From Kitasatospora paranensis (lineage in GTDB: Bacteria > Actinomycetota > Actinomycetes > Streptomycetales > Streptomycetaceae): DNA of 64,000 nt. The position numbers and the translations under genes were made by a program. The notes below the pieces were generated by a model. That model was not told where the DNA came from. It saw only the letters and a program-made list of their open reading frames with translations, and searched no databases. Below are positions 28,209-37,321 of this stretch, piece by piece. The stretch covers positions 930,001 to 994,000 of the forward strand of contig NZ_BAABKV010000001.1 of the NCBI RefSeq assembly GCF_039544005.1. Reading direction: 5' to 3'. Within the stretch, counting starts at the first letter, position 1; each line of letters starts with the position of its first letter.

Positions 28209-29074
28209 CAGCCGAACCGGGACGCCAGGCGCCGGAAGAGCCCCGGCACGGCGCCGTGGATCCGGGCCGGCATACCGAGCCATTGCGGCACGAACAGCCG
28301 GTCGCGGCCGGTGGTGAGGGTGGCGACGACCGTCTCGGCCACCTGCTCGGCGGAGACCGGCCGCGGGCGCTCCCGCTGGTACGGGCTGCCGCGGCGGGCG
28401 AAGAACGGCGTGTCGACCGGCCCGGGCAGGACGAGCCGGACACCCACGCCGCTGCCGCGCAGCTCGTACCAGAGGCTCTCCGCGAACATCGCCAGCCCGG
28501 CCTTGGTGGCGGCGTAGGCGGCCTCGTCGCGGACGCCGACCTGGCCGGCCATCGAGCCGATCAGGACGATCCGCCCGCGGCCGCGTTCCAGCATGCCGGG
28601 GAGCAGTCGGCGGACGAGGCGCAGCGGTGCGGCAAGGTTCACGTCGATCATCAGGTCGAGGAGGTCGGGCGGCATGTCGGCGAACGGCCCGCGCCAGCCG
28701 AGCCCGGCGCTGGCGACCACGGCGTCGACCCGGCCGGCCGCGGCCAGCGCGCGGTCGGCGAGCCGCTCCGGGCCGTCCGGGTCGGCGAGGTCCTGTGCCA
28801 GGACGTGGCCGCCGGTGCGGGCGGCCACGGCGCCGAGGCGGCCGTGGTCGGTGCCGGACAGCAGGAGGTGCCAGCCGGCCGCGCCCAGCCGGGCCGCGGT
28901 CGCCGCGCCGATGCCGGAGGAGGCGCCGGTGACCAGGACGACGGGCTGCCGGGCGCCGGGCCGGTGCGGCACGGCCGCGGCGGACGCGATCGGCACCGGC
29001 CCGGCGGGGGCGGACACGGTCGGGGCCGCCGCCCGATCGGCGGTGCCCCTCCACTGCGGCGCGTCGTCGCCCAT
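28208..29074 (-). CDS. Short-chain dehydrogenase/reductase
   Basis: 288 residues. A 40-residue Ala/Pro-rich leader precedes the classical SDR: VVLVTGASSGIGAATAARLG, then IGSMAG with the catalytic Ser, then YAATKAGLAMFAESL with catalytic Tyr and Lys. The C-terminal part holds GVRLVLPGPVDTPFF. Probably a cytosolic NAD(P)-dependent oxidoreductase. It is coupled to the following deacetylase gene by a TGATG overlap. Start ATG 29074 lies very close to a GGTGGAG, so the true start could be slightly downstream. Confidence 0.88.
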   Translation of the reverse strand: MGDDAPQWRGTADRAAAPTVSAPAGPVPIASAAAVPHRPGARQPVVLVTGASSGIGAATAARLGAAGWHLLLSGTDHGRLGAVAARTGGHVLAQDLADPDGPERLADRALAAAGRVDAVVASAGLGWRGPFADMPPDLLDLMIDVNLAAPLRLVRRLLPGMLERGRGRIVLIGSMAGQVGVRDEAAYAATKAGLAMFAESLWYELRGSGVGVRLVLPGPVDTPFFARRGSPYQRERPRPVSAEQVAETVVATLTTGRDRLFVPQWLGMPARIHGAVPGLFRRLASRFG

Positions 29075-29151
29075 CTCCACCTGCCCACGTGTGCGCTTGT
29101 GCCGGGGCGGTCTGCCCGCCACGTCACCATCACACGGTTGCGGCGGGCGGG

Positions 29152-30048
29152 CTACCGGGGCCCGGCCGTGCGGGAGGGCGGGACGGGCGGCCGGGCCTCG
29201 GCGGGGGCGGCCGGTTCGTCCGTCCGGGCCTCCACCTCGCCGAAGCGCGACAGCACCACGGTGCCGCCGACCGCGATCGCGAAGCCCGCCAGGGCCGGCC
29301 AGGCCCAGCCGGGGCGGGCGGCGTCGCCGAGGGCCAGCACACCGACGAGCGCGGGGCCGAACGTCTCGGCCACGGTGCCGGCCGCCGTCGCGGCGGTCAC
29401 CGTGCCGCGCTGGAGTGCCAGCGCGTAGGCCAGGTAGCCGCCGAGCCCGCCGAGGCAGAGTGCGTACGTCGCCGGGTCGGTGAGCAGGTCGGCCGGGCCG
29501 GCCGGGTCGATCACCCGGACGGCGAGGCTGGTGACGCCGAAGCCCACCCCGGCGAGGAGCCCGAGGACGGCGGCCGCGCCGTTGCCGTCCCGGCGGGCCG
29601 TCAGCGCGGTGAGCAGCAGGGTCACCAGGGCGGTGCCGAGCAGCGCCGCGTGGAAGCCGGGCCCGGCGTGCCGGGTGCCCTCGTGGCCGGCCGCCGCGGC
29701 GAGCAGGACGAGGCCCGCGACGACGGCCGCGACCGCGGCGACGTCGGTGCGCCGCAGCCGGGCGCCGAGCAGCCGGACGGCGGCGAGCGCGGTCACCGCC
29801 AGGCTGGCGTTGGTCACGGCCTGCACGAGGAACAGCGGCAGGGTGCGCAGCGCGACGATGCTGAGCGCGAACCCGGCGATGTCCAGGAGTGTCCCGAGCA
29901 GGAAGGGCCAGGAACGGAGCAGGGCGGCCAGCAGTCCGACGCGTACCCGGTCGGCGCGCGGCGCCGCCCGGGCGCCGCGCGCCTGGAAGATGCACGCGAA
30001 GCCGAAGCAGACGGTCGCGACCAGTGCGGTGGTGAGTCCCAGCAGCAT
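29152..30048 (-). CDS. DMT-superfamily membrane transporter
   Basis: 298 residues with about nine or ten hydrophobic helices, starting MLLGLTTALVATVCFGFACIFQARGA. The layout, with two half repeats and small helices near LFLVQAVTNASLAVTALAAV, is that of EamA/NIPA-like drug/metabolite transporters. I prefer ATG 30048, which has GGGGA upstream and begins at the first helix. It is divergent from the GH99-like gene. Substrate unknown. Confidence 0.8.
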   Translation of the reverse strand: MLLGLTTALVATVCFGFACIFQARGARAAPRADRVRVGLLAALLRSWPFLLGTLLDIAGFALSIVALRTLPLFLVQAVTNASLAVTALAAVRLLGARLRRTDVAAVAAVVAGLVLLAAAAGHEGTRHAGPGFHAALLGTALVTLLLTALTARRDGNGAAAVLGLLAGVGFGVTSLAVRVIDPAGPADLLTDPATYALCLGGLGGYLAYALALQRGTVTAATAAGTVAETFGPALVGVLALGDAARPGWAWPALAGFAIAVGGTVVLSRFGEVEARTDEPAAPAEARPPVPPSRTAGPR

Positions 30049-30211
30049 CGTTCCCCAGGGGTCGGGCGGTGCCTTGGCCACCAGTCTGTGCCCGGGCGGG
30101 GTGCGCTGCAGCACCGGAGTCGGCCGGGCGGGCGGGGCGTCCTCGACCGCCCGGTCCGGCACGCCTTCGGGCGGCACACCCCCTGCGCAGCACCCCGGCC
30201 GACCTGGTGAC

Positions 30212-30243
30212 GCAAACTTTCGCCATGCGCGCCGAGTTTTTGC
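30212..30243. promoter_or_regulatory. Imperfect inverted repeat upstream of GH99-like gene
   Basis: GCAAACT (30212-30218) and AGTTTTTGC (30235-30243) form an imperfect inverted repeat in an AT-richer stretch, 130 bases before the start codon. It could be an operator for a sugar-responsive repressor. No known consensus was matched. Confidence 0.25.
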
Positions 30244-30373
30244 ATTGTCTGAGCGATCTATTGCGCCCGCATGTCTGCCTCGTTACGATCCCCCGCATCG
30301 GGCTCCCTGCTGCCGCCTTTTCTCAACCAGTCCTCGCAGCAGAGGAGTTGACGACCAATCGGAGGAGATCCAG

Positions 30374-32355
30374 ATGGGTGTCACGCGTCGCGCGTTTCTG
30401 CAGGCCGCAGCCGCGGCAGGGGTCGCCGGAGCGATGGGCCTCGGCGAGACCGCGGTCGCCGGCTCCGCGGCGGCGGCGAGCGCGCCCGGCGACGTGGTCG
30501 GCAAGGTGACGGTGGGCTACCAGGGCTGGTTCGCCTGCGCGGGTGACGGCGCGCCGATCAACGGCTGGTGGCACTGGGCGCAGAACTGGGGCCAGGCGCC
30601 GTCCCCGTCCAACACCGCCGTGGTGGCCTGGCCCGACGTCCGCGACTACCCGACGACCTACCGCACCGCCTACGGCGCCCTCGGCAACGGGCAGCCGGCC
30701 TCGCTGTTCTCCTCCTACGACCAGTCCACCGTCGACGTGCACTTCCGCTGGATGAAGCAGTACGGCATCGACGCGGCCGCCCTGCAGCGGTTCAACCCGA
30801 CCGGCGGCGAGGGACCGACCCGCGACGCGATGGCGGGCCGGGTGCGCAGCGCGGCCGAGTCCCAGGGCGTCAAGTTCTACGTGATGTACGACGTCTCCGA
30901 TTGGACGACCATGCAGGCGGACATCAAGACCGACTGGACGAACAAGATGCGGGCGCACACCGCGTCCTCCGCCTACGCGCGGCAGAACGGCAAGCCCGTG
31001 GTCTGCATCTGGGGATTCGGCTTCAACGACAACCAGCGGCCGTTCGCGCCGGACGCCTGCCTCGACGTGGTGAACTGGTTCAAGGCCCAGGGCTGTTACG
31101 TGATAGGCGGGGTTCCGACCTGGTGGCGGACGGGCGACCGGGACTCCCGGCCCGGGTTCGGCGACGTCTACCACGCCTTCGACATGCTCTCGCCGTGGAT
31201 GGTCGGCCGGATCGGCAACGTCGCGGACGCCGACAACTTCTACAACGTCGCTACCGTGCCCGACCTCGCCGAGTGCGCCGCGCACGGCATCGACTACCAG
31301 CCGTGCGTGCTGCCCGGCGGCGTGTCCGGCCGGCAGCGCGCCCACGGCGACTTCATGTGGCGGCAGTTCTACAACATGGGCCGGGCCGGGGTGCCGAGCG
31401 TCTACATCTCGATGTTCGACGAGTACAACGAGGGCAACCAGATCGCCAAGACCGCCGAGTCCCAGGCCTGGGTGCCGGCGGGATCCGGCTTCCTGGCACT
31501 CGACGAGGACGGCACCGCCTGCTCGTCCGACTACTACCTGCGGCTGACCGGCGACGGCGGCCGGATGCTGAAAGGGCAGCTCGCCCTCACGGCCGTCCGT
31601 CCCACCCAGCCGGTCGTCGGCGGCGGTGGCGACACGGTGCCGCCGACCGCCCCCGGCAGCCTTCACGTCACCGCGCAGACCGACACCACCGTGGCGCTGG
31701 CCTGGACGGCGTCCACCGACAACGTCGGGGTGACCGGCTACCGGATCCGGCAGATCATCGGAGGCACCGCCACCCCGGTCGGCACCGCCGCCGGAACCGC
31801 CACCGTCTTCACCGTGTCCGGGCTCACCGCCTCGACGTCCTACACTTTCGATGTGCAGGCGCTCGACGCGGCGGGGGCGTCTCGCAGCCGTCCAACCAGG
31901 CCGCCGCCACCACGGCGGCCGAAGGCTCGCCCACCGTCAACCTCGCCCTGCACCGCCCGGCCTCCGAGAGCAGCCACACCCAGGTCTACGGGTCGGGCAA
32001 CGCCGTGGACGGCGATCCGAACACCTACTGGGAGAGCGCCAACAACGCCTTCCCGCAGTGGCTCCAGGTCGACCTGGGCGCGGCCACCGGCGTCCGCCGG
32101 ATCGTCCTCGCGCTGCCGCCGGCCACCGCCTGGGCCACCCGGACGCAGACCGTCGCCGTCCAGGGCAGCACCGACGGCGCCGCCTTCGCCCAGTTGCTCG
32201 GGGCCTCGGGCTGCACGTTCGACCCGGCCACCGGGAACACCGCCACCCTCACCCTGCCCGCCACCGCGACCACCCGGTACGTCCGGCTCGTCTTCACCGC
32301 CAACACCGGCTGGCCGGCCGGGCAGGTCTCCGAGTTCCGGGTGTACGCCGCCTGA
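30374..32355 (+). CDS. Tat-exported GH99/GH71-like hydrolase with FN3 and F5/8C domains (frameshifted at 31873-31877)
   Basis: About 660 residues. A Tat signal (TRRAFLQAAAAAGVAGAMG) precedes a TIM-barrel domain of the GH99/GH71-like group: GKVTVGYQGWFACAGDGAPINGW, MKQYGIDAAALQRFNP and YISMFDEYNEGNQIAKTAES, which holds the acidic cluster. An FN3 module follows (VPPTAPGSLHVTAQTD and TGYRIRQIIGG), then, after the break, an F5/8C carbohydrate-binding module (NLALHRPASES and TYWESANNAFPQWLQVDLGAATG). The missing G in 31873-31877 restores a 661-codon gene. GGAGGAG precedes ATG 30374. It probably acts on extracellular glycans, such as fungal or yeast cell-wall polymers. Substrate is inferred only from family. 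Confidence 0.85.
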
Positions 32356-32370
32356 TCGTCGCCTGGAAAA

Positions 32371-32411
32371 CGGGCGTCCGCCTCCCGGCCGGGCCGGGAG
32401 GCGGACGCCCG
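32371..32411. terminator. Bidirectional terminator
   Basis: Eighteen-base perfect arms (32371-32388 and 32394-32411) with a five-base loop, between the convergent GH99-like and GlsB/YeaQ-type genes. Confidence 0.88.
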
Positions 32412-32428
32412 TCGTGGAGACGGCGCCG

Positions 32429-32686
32429 TCAGGCGCGCCGGCTCCACAAGGGGGTGACGAAGGCGATCAGCACGGCGGCGACGCCGATCTGGAAGAGGTG
32501 GCGGATCCAGTCGATCCCCGAGGTGTCCCGGACCCCGAACGCCGAGGCCAGGCCGTTGCCGACCAGACCGCCGATGATGCCCAGGACGATGGTCAGCCAG
32601 AGCGGAATGGGCTGCCGACCGGGCAGTACGAGCTTCGCGAGCAGACCGATGACGAGACCGGCGATGATGGCCCACACCAACGACAT
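32429..32686 (-). CDS. GlsB/YeaQ/YmgE-family membrane protein
   Basis: 85 residues with three hydrophobic segments: LVWAIIAGLVIGLLAKLVLPG, WLTIVLGIIGGLVGNGLASAFG and a C-terminal IGVAAVLIAFVTPLW. These are the hallmarks of the transglycosylase-associated protein family. These are small stress-related inner-membrane proteins. GGGAGGAG precedes ATG 32686. Appears monocistronic. Confidence 0.93.
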   Translation of the reverse strand: MSLVWAIIAGLVIGLLAKLVLPGRQPIPLWLTIVLGIIGGLVGNGLASAFGVRDTSGIDWIRHLFQIGVAAVLIAFVTPLWSRRA

Positions 32687-33119
32687 GGCATCTCCTCCCA
32701 CAGGACGCCCGGACCGTCCGGGACCTGACGACTCGTATGCCCTCCGGCGGGCCCGTCACACCTGGCCGTTCGGCGGGCCCGGCAGCGGGTGGCGGGGGAC
32801 ATACCGGCCCGTGGCCGTCGGCGCCCGGGACAACAGGTCCGAACAGCCGCCCCGGGCCACCGGGACACGCCGGCGACCACGGGGTTGCGGTGGGGACAGT
32901 GCGTCGAAACGGACAGCCGCGAAGCAGGGGACACATCGTCCGATAAATGGATCGATCAGGACATCATGGCGAGCCGCTGACCCTGGCCGGAGGGGCCCGA
33001 CCGGCCCACCGGGCCACCGCACCCGGACCGGTCGGCCCGTCGCCGTTCCCGCCCCGGGGCTGGGGCGCCAGGACACCGCGTCCCTCCATCGTGCGCCTTC
33101 CGGACGGACGGGCCGGCGG
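32687..33119. other. Intergenic region without a recognised feature
   Basis: 433 bases. No frame has a believable start and protein-like composition, and I saw no strong hairpin. Confidence 0.5.
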
Positions 33120-33239
33120 TCAGCGCCGACGACGGGGCGGGTCACCGAGGCGGCCGGTCAGGCCCACCGCCGCCACCGCCAGCCCCAGACCTGCGCCGAA
33201 CAGGATCACCGTCGTTGCGAACACGCCCGCTATCGCCAT
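33120..33239 (-). CDS. 39-residue single-helix membrane peptide
   Basis: ATG 33239 follows GGAGG at a normal distance. The product opens MAIAGVFATTVILFGAGLGLAV, a single transmembrane segment, and ends with the basic tail DPPRRRR. The tail would keep its C-terminus in the cytosol. It is too short for family assignment. The good Shine-Dalgarno and the amphipathic design support a real small gene. Confidence 0.6.
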   Translation of the reverse strand: MAIAGVFATTVILFGAGLGLAVAAVGLTGRLGDPPRRRR

Positions 33240-33321
33240 GGTCCGACCTCCAGGGGGACGGGACCGGGCACCCACCCGGTCCGACCCGGCCCGTCTGCCC
33301 CGTGGGCCCGCGCCCACTCCG

Positions 33322-33353
33322 GGCGACCGCCGTCAGGGGCGACCGCCGTCAGG
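33322..33353. repeat. 16-bp tandem duplication at the cupin stop codon
   Basis: GGCGACCGCCGTCAGG occurs twice in tandem (33322-33337 and 33338-33353). The second copy contains the stop codon of the cupin gene, so the first copy looks like a recent slippage product. Confidence 0.9.
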
Positions 33354-33782
33354 GGCGTCCCTCGGACGGACCAGCGTCGGCGAGGGTGTCCGCGTCGAGG
33401 GCGTGGCCGGTCGTCGCGTCCACATGGGCGGGGATCTCGTCGTGCCGGTCACCGACCGTCGCCGTACCCGTGGGCTCGAACATGAGGATGGCGGCCCCGG
33501 ACGGTGCCGACGGCCGGTGCTCCGTGCCCCGGGGGACGGTGAAGACCGCCCCTTCGGCAGCACGACGGTGCGCTCGCCCGCCGGCTCGCGCAGCGCGATG
33601 TGCAGTTCGCCCTCCAGGACGAGGAAGAACTCGTCGGTGTCGTCGTGGGCGTGCCAGAGGTGGTCGCCGTGCACCTTGGCCACCCGGACGTCGTAGTCGT
33701 TCACGCGGGTGACGATGCGGGGGCTCCACAGGGCGTCGAAGGAGTCCAGGGCCCGGGCGAGGGAGAGGGGTTCGTTGCTCAC
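33349..33782 (-). CDS. Cupin-domain protein (frameshifted at 33549-33552)
   Basis: About 144 residues. The cupin core has GDHLWHAHDDTDEFFLVLEGELHIAL (metal-binding His, His and Glu) and, after the break, VFTVPRGTEHRPSAPSGAAILMFEP. One base is missing from the C run at 33549-33552; restoring it gives a standard mononuclear cupin. These proteins bind metals or small ligands, as enzymes or sensors. GTG 33782 is divergent from a GlxA-type regulator across 51 bases, which probably controls it. Confidence 0.85.
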
Positions 33783-33833
33783 AGCCCCATCCTCGCTGTG
33801 CCGAATCATCGACGGGAGTGCTAGAAACAGCAC

Positions 33834-34855
33834 ATGGCGCAAGAATCCTCGCAGGCCGCGCGGCCCGCTCCGGCCCTCCCCCACCGCCGGGCGGCCCGGC
33901 CGCCGCACCGCGTCGTGGTGATCGTGGACGAGAACTCCAACCCTTCGAACTGGGGTGCGCCACCGAGATCTTCGGCCTGCGCAGGCCCGAGATCGGCGCC
34001 GACCTCTACGACTTCCGGCTCTGCTCGCCCGAGCCCCGCACCCTGATGCGGGACGGGTTCTTCACCCTCACCGGCGTCGCGGACCTGACGGCCGCCGACA
34101 CCGCGGACACCCTGATCGTCCCCAACCGGCCCGACACCGAGGTGCCCCGCCGCCCGGCCGTGCTGGACGCCGTCCGGCGGGCGCATGCGCGCGGCGCCCG
34201 GCTGGTCGGCTTCTGCAGCGGGGCCTTCACGCTCGCGGAGGCGGGCGTGCTCGACGGCCGCCGGGCCACGGCGCACTGGCAGTGGGCCGACTCCTTCCGG
34301 GCCCGCTTCCCCGCCGTCCGGCTGGAGTCGGACGTGCTGTTCGTCGACGACGGCGACATCCTCACCGCGGCGGGCAGTGCCGCCGCGCTCGACCTGGGGC
34401 TGCACGTCGTCCGCCGCGACCACGGTGCGGAGGTCGCCAACGCGGTCAGCCGCCGGCTGGTGTTCGCCGCCCACCGGGACGGCGGGCAGCGGCAGTTCGT
34501 GGAGCGGCCGCTGCCCGCCGTGCCCGACGAGTCCCTCGGACCGGTGCTGGCCTGGGCCCAGGAGCGGCTGGACACCCCGCTCACGGTGCCCGACCTGGCG
34601 GGGCGCGCGGCGGTCAGCCCGGCCACCCTGCACCGCCGCTTCCGGGCGGAGCTCGGCACGACCCCGCTGGCCTGGCTCACCGGCGAACGCCTGGCGCTGG
34701 CCTGCCGGCTGATCGAGCGCGGGGAGTCCCGCTTCGACGTGGTGGCCCGGCGCAGCGGGCTCGGCAGCACCGCCAACCTCCGCGCACTGATGCGCCGTGA
34801 GACGGGGCTCGGCCCGCTGGAGTACCGGCGCCGCTTCGGACCGTCGGGCGGCTGA
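33834..34855 (+). CDS. GlxA-type regulator: DJ-1/PfpI plus AraC domains (frameshifted at 33941-33943)
   Basis: About 340 residues after restoring one C in 33941-33943, which joins VVVIVDENSNP to FELGCATEIFGLRRPEIG. The N-terminal half is a class I glutamine-amidotransferase-like domain with the Cys elbow in RLVGFCSGAFTLAEAGVLDGRRATAHW. The C-terminal half is an AraC domain with VPDLAGRAAVSPATLHRRFRAELG and RSGLGSTANLRALMRRE. Regulators of this type sense small metabolites. The ATG at 33834 lacks a clear Shine-Dalgarno. The divergent cupin is the probable target. Confidence 0.87.
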
Positions 34856-34856
34856 G

Positions 34857-35456
34857 CTACCCCGGGCCCGGGTGCGGCGGGTGGGGCGGGTCCGCGTGCG
34901 GCGGATGCGGGTCGGCGTGCGGCGGGTGCGGGGGCTGCGGCCGACCCGGCTCCGGGGGCGGCGGCAGGGTTGCCGTGCCGGGGGCGGGCTCGGGCCAGAC
35001 CAGCAGGACGGGGCAGGGTGCGTGGTCGACCGCGAAGCGGGTGGCCGGGGCGAGGCTGCGCGGTCCGAGGCCGCTGCGGTCGCCGTCGCGGGCGAGCACC
35101 AGCAGATCGGCACCGTCCGCGGCGGCCACCACCTCGCGTTCGATCCGGCCCGTCCGCTCGACCCGCGAGCAGGGCCGTCCCAGCCGGTCCGCCGCCGCGT
35201 CCAGCAACTGCCGGGCGGCCGCGTCGGCGAGCTCCTCCACCCGGGTGCCGGGGTCGCTCCCCCAGCCCTCGGCCGGACGGTGGCCGCGGGGGTGTCCCCG
35301 GCCGAGCAGCCCGGCGAACGCCCCGTGCGCGGCACCCGGCACGTCCGCACCGCTGACGTGCAGCAGGACGACCGGGGTGTCCGACGGGGTGTGCCGGCGG
35401 GCCGCGTCGACGCAGGCCCGCCAGGTGCCCTCGGTGATCCACACGACGACGGCCAC
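34857..35456 (-). CDS. Universal stress protein with His/Pro-rich tail
   Basis: 199 residues. The USP fold opens VVVWITEGTWRACVDAARRH, then VVLLHVSGADVP and ADLLVLARDGDRSGLGPRSLAPATRFAVDHAPCPVLLV. The G-rich loop resembles the ATP-binding GxRGxSG region but is altered. The last 30 residues are an unusual low-complexity tail of repeated PPH and HAD units, rich in His and Pro, which could bind metal ions. GTG 35456 begins three bases after the stop of a transporter gene, so the pair is probably one operon. Confidence 0.85.
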   Translation of the reverse strand: MAVVVWITEGTWRACVDAARRHTPSDTPVVLLHVSGADVPGAAHGAFAGLLGRGHPRGHRPAEGWGSDPGTRVEELADAAARQLLDAAADRLGRPCSRVERTGRIEREVVAAADGADLLVLARDGDRSGLGPRSLAPATRFAVDHAPCPVLLVWPEPAPGTATLPPPPEPGRPQPPHPPHADPHPPHADPPHPPHPGPG

Positions 35457-35459
35457 GGC

Positions 35460-36716
35460 TCACCCTCCGACGATCTGCAGGGACCCCCACAGTGCCACCA
35501 CGGACAGGACCAGGGAAGCAGGCACGGTGAGCAGCCCCAGCCGGGTGAACTCGCCCAGGCCCACCTCCGCCCGGTGCTCCCGGACGATGCGCCGCCACAG
35601 CAGGGTCGCCAGCGAGCCGGCGTAGGTCAGGTTCGGGCCGATGTTGACGCCGAGCAGCACGGCGAGCACCGCCCCCGCCCCGGACGGCGCGGTGAGCGGC
35701 AGCAGCACCAGCACCGCGGGCAGGTTGTTGATGACGTTGGCCAGGACGGCGGCCAGCACGGCGACGCCCAGCAGCGCCCCCAGGCCGCTGCCGCCCGGCA
35801 CGAGGCGCCCGAGCGCGTCGGCCAGTCCGTTGTCCACCACCGCCCGCACCACGATGCCGAGCGCCAGGACGAAGGCGAGGAACGGCACGCTCGCCGAACG
35901 CAGCACGGCCACCGGGGTGGTGCGCCGCCGGGCCAGGGCACGGACGGCGAGGACGAGGGCGCCGGCGAACGCCGCCCACGCCGGGTCCAGCCCGACGGCC
36001 GAGGCCAGTACGAAGCCCGCCAGCGTGCAGCCGACCGTGACCAGCGCGAACAGCGGCATCCGCGGCGCGGCGGCATCCGGCGGGGCGTCCGCCCCGGCGT
36101 CGAGGTCGCCCGCGAAGAAGCGCCGGAAGACCGCGTACTCGACACCGATGGCCACCAGCCAGGGCAGCGCCATCAGGGCGGCGAACCGGGTGAAGCCCAG
36201 CCCGCTGGCCGCGAACGCCAGCAGGTTGGTCAGGTTGGAGACCGGCAGCAGCAGGGACGCCGTGTTCGACAGGTGGGTGCAGGCGTAGACGTGCGGTTTG
36301 GGGCGCGCTCCCAGCCGGGCCGCGGTCGCGAACACCACGGGGGTCAGCAGCACCACGGTCGCGTCCAGGCTCAGCACCGCGGTGATCACCGAGGCGAGCA
36401 CGAACACCTGGACCAGCAGCCGGCGGGGGCGCCCGGCCGCGGAGCGCGCCATCCACGCGCCGCAGGCCTGGAAGAGCCCCTCGTCGTCGCACATCTGGGC
36501 CAGCACCAGCACCGCGGCCAGGAAGCCGATCACGGGCCCGAGCTGCGCAGCCTCCTCCCGGGCGTGCGCGAGCGAAATGGCGCCGGTGCCGATCGCCACA
36601 CCCGCCGCCGGCACGGCCACGACCGCCTCCGGCCAGCCGAACGGCCGGACGACCGCACAGACCAGGACGAGCAGGAGCAGGCCGGCCGACAGGGCCTCGG
36701 CCAGGGACGTGTTCAG
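35460..36716 (-). CDS. SLC13/ArsB/NhaD-type ion permease
   Basis: About 418 residues with ten or more hydrophobic helices. Segments VLSLDATVVLLTPVVFATAARLG, YACTHLSNTASLLLPVSNLTNLL and ANVINNLPAVLVLLPL are typical of the ArsB/NhaD ion-transporter superfamily. Possible substrates are arsenite, Na+/H+ or organic anions; no ars genes are near. The start is uncertain. GGAGGAG at about 36725 points to a CTG at 36716; an in-frame GTG at 36788 has no Shine-Dalgarno. Followed immediately by a stress protein. Confidence 0.82.
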   Translation of the reverse strand: MNTSLAEALSAGLLLLVLVCAVVRPFGWPEAVVAVPAAGVAIGTGAISLAHAREEAAQLGPVIGFLAAVLVLAQMCDDEGLFQACGAWMARSAAGRPRRLLVQVFVLASVITAVLSLDATVVLLTPVVFATAARLGARPKPHVYACTHLSNTASLLLPVSNLTNLLAFAASGLGFTRFAALMALPWLVAIGVEYAVFRRFFAGDLDAGADAPPDAAAPRMPLFALVTVGCTLAGFVLASAVGLDPAWAAFAGALVLAVRALARRRTTPVAVLRSASVPFLAFVLALGIVVRAVVDNGLADALGRLVPGGSGLGALLGVAVLAAVLANVINNLPAVLVLLPLTAPSGAGAVLAVLLGVNIGPNLTYAGSLATLLWRRIVREHRAEVGLGEFTRLGLLTVPASLVLSVVALWGSLQIVGG

Positions 36717-36808
36717 GATCTGCTCCTCCGGGTGCGACGACGGCTCACGGACCCGATCGAACCAGACGGCCGGGCCGCAGGGCTGCACCGGGCCGGGACA
36801 TGCGGGAA

Positions 36809-36837
36809 CCGCGGCCGGTTCCCTCCACCGGCCGCGG
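36809..36837 (-). terminator. Terminator of the chaplin gene
   Basis: Ten-base perfect arms (36809-36818 and 36828-36837) and a nine-base loop, 15 bases after the chaplin stop codon. Confidence 0.75.
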
Positions 36838-36851
36838 CACCCGACGACGGG

Positions 36852-37094
36852 TCAGCCCAGGTTGGCGCAGGCGTTGCCGAAGGCCGGGTTGAGCAGGCCG
36901 ACCACGCCCACGGTGTTGCCGCACACGTTCACCGGGACGTGCACCGGCACCTGGATCAGGTTGCCGGACAGCACGCCGGGCGAACCGGCGGCGACACCCT
37001 CGGCGCCCGCGCTCGCGCTCGCGGAGCCGGCGGTGAGCAGGACGGCGCCGACGACGGCACCGGCGACGGCGAGCGGCTTGCGGACAGAGATCAC
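36852..37094 (-). CDS. Short chaplin (hydrophobic surface protein)
   Basis: 80 residues: a signal peptide (VRKPLAVAGAVVGAVLLTAGSASA) and one chaplin domain with GVLSGNLIQVPVHVPVNVCGNTVGVVG and GNACANLG. The two Cys expected to form a disulphide are present. Short chaplins assemble into amyloid-like rodlets that make aerial hyphae and spores water-repellent. The GTG at 37094 follows GGGAG. No sortase-anchored long chaplin is nearby. Confidence 0.95.
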   Translation of the reverse strand: MISVRKPLAVAGAVVGAVLLTAGSASASAGAEGVAAGSPGVLSGNLIQVPVHVPVNVCGNTVGVVGLLNPAFGNACANLG

Positions 37095-37321
37095 GACGAC
37101 TCCCACGGAAGGAAAGGACGGAAGGACTGCCGACCGGGCCCGGCCGACATCCTGCGTTCGCCCGCCGGCCGGGGCCGGGTTGCCCACAGGGCGCCGATCC
37201 ACCCGATCGGACGATGCCGCGGCGGCCCGAGTGCGGTCCGGGCCGGTGGGAGTGCCTCCCCATCGACCGGGCAGACGGGCGGGGCAGGAATTCGAGGTTC
37301 CACCGAGGAAGGGTGGGTGCA

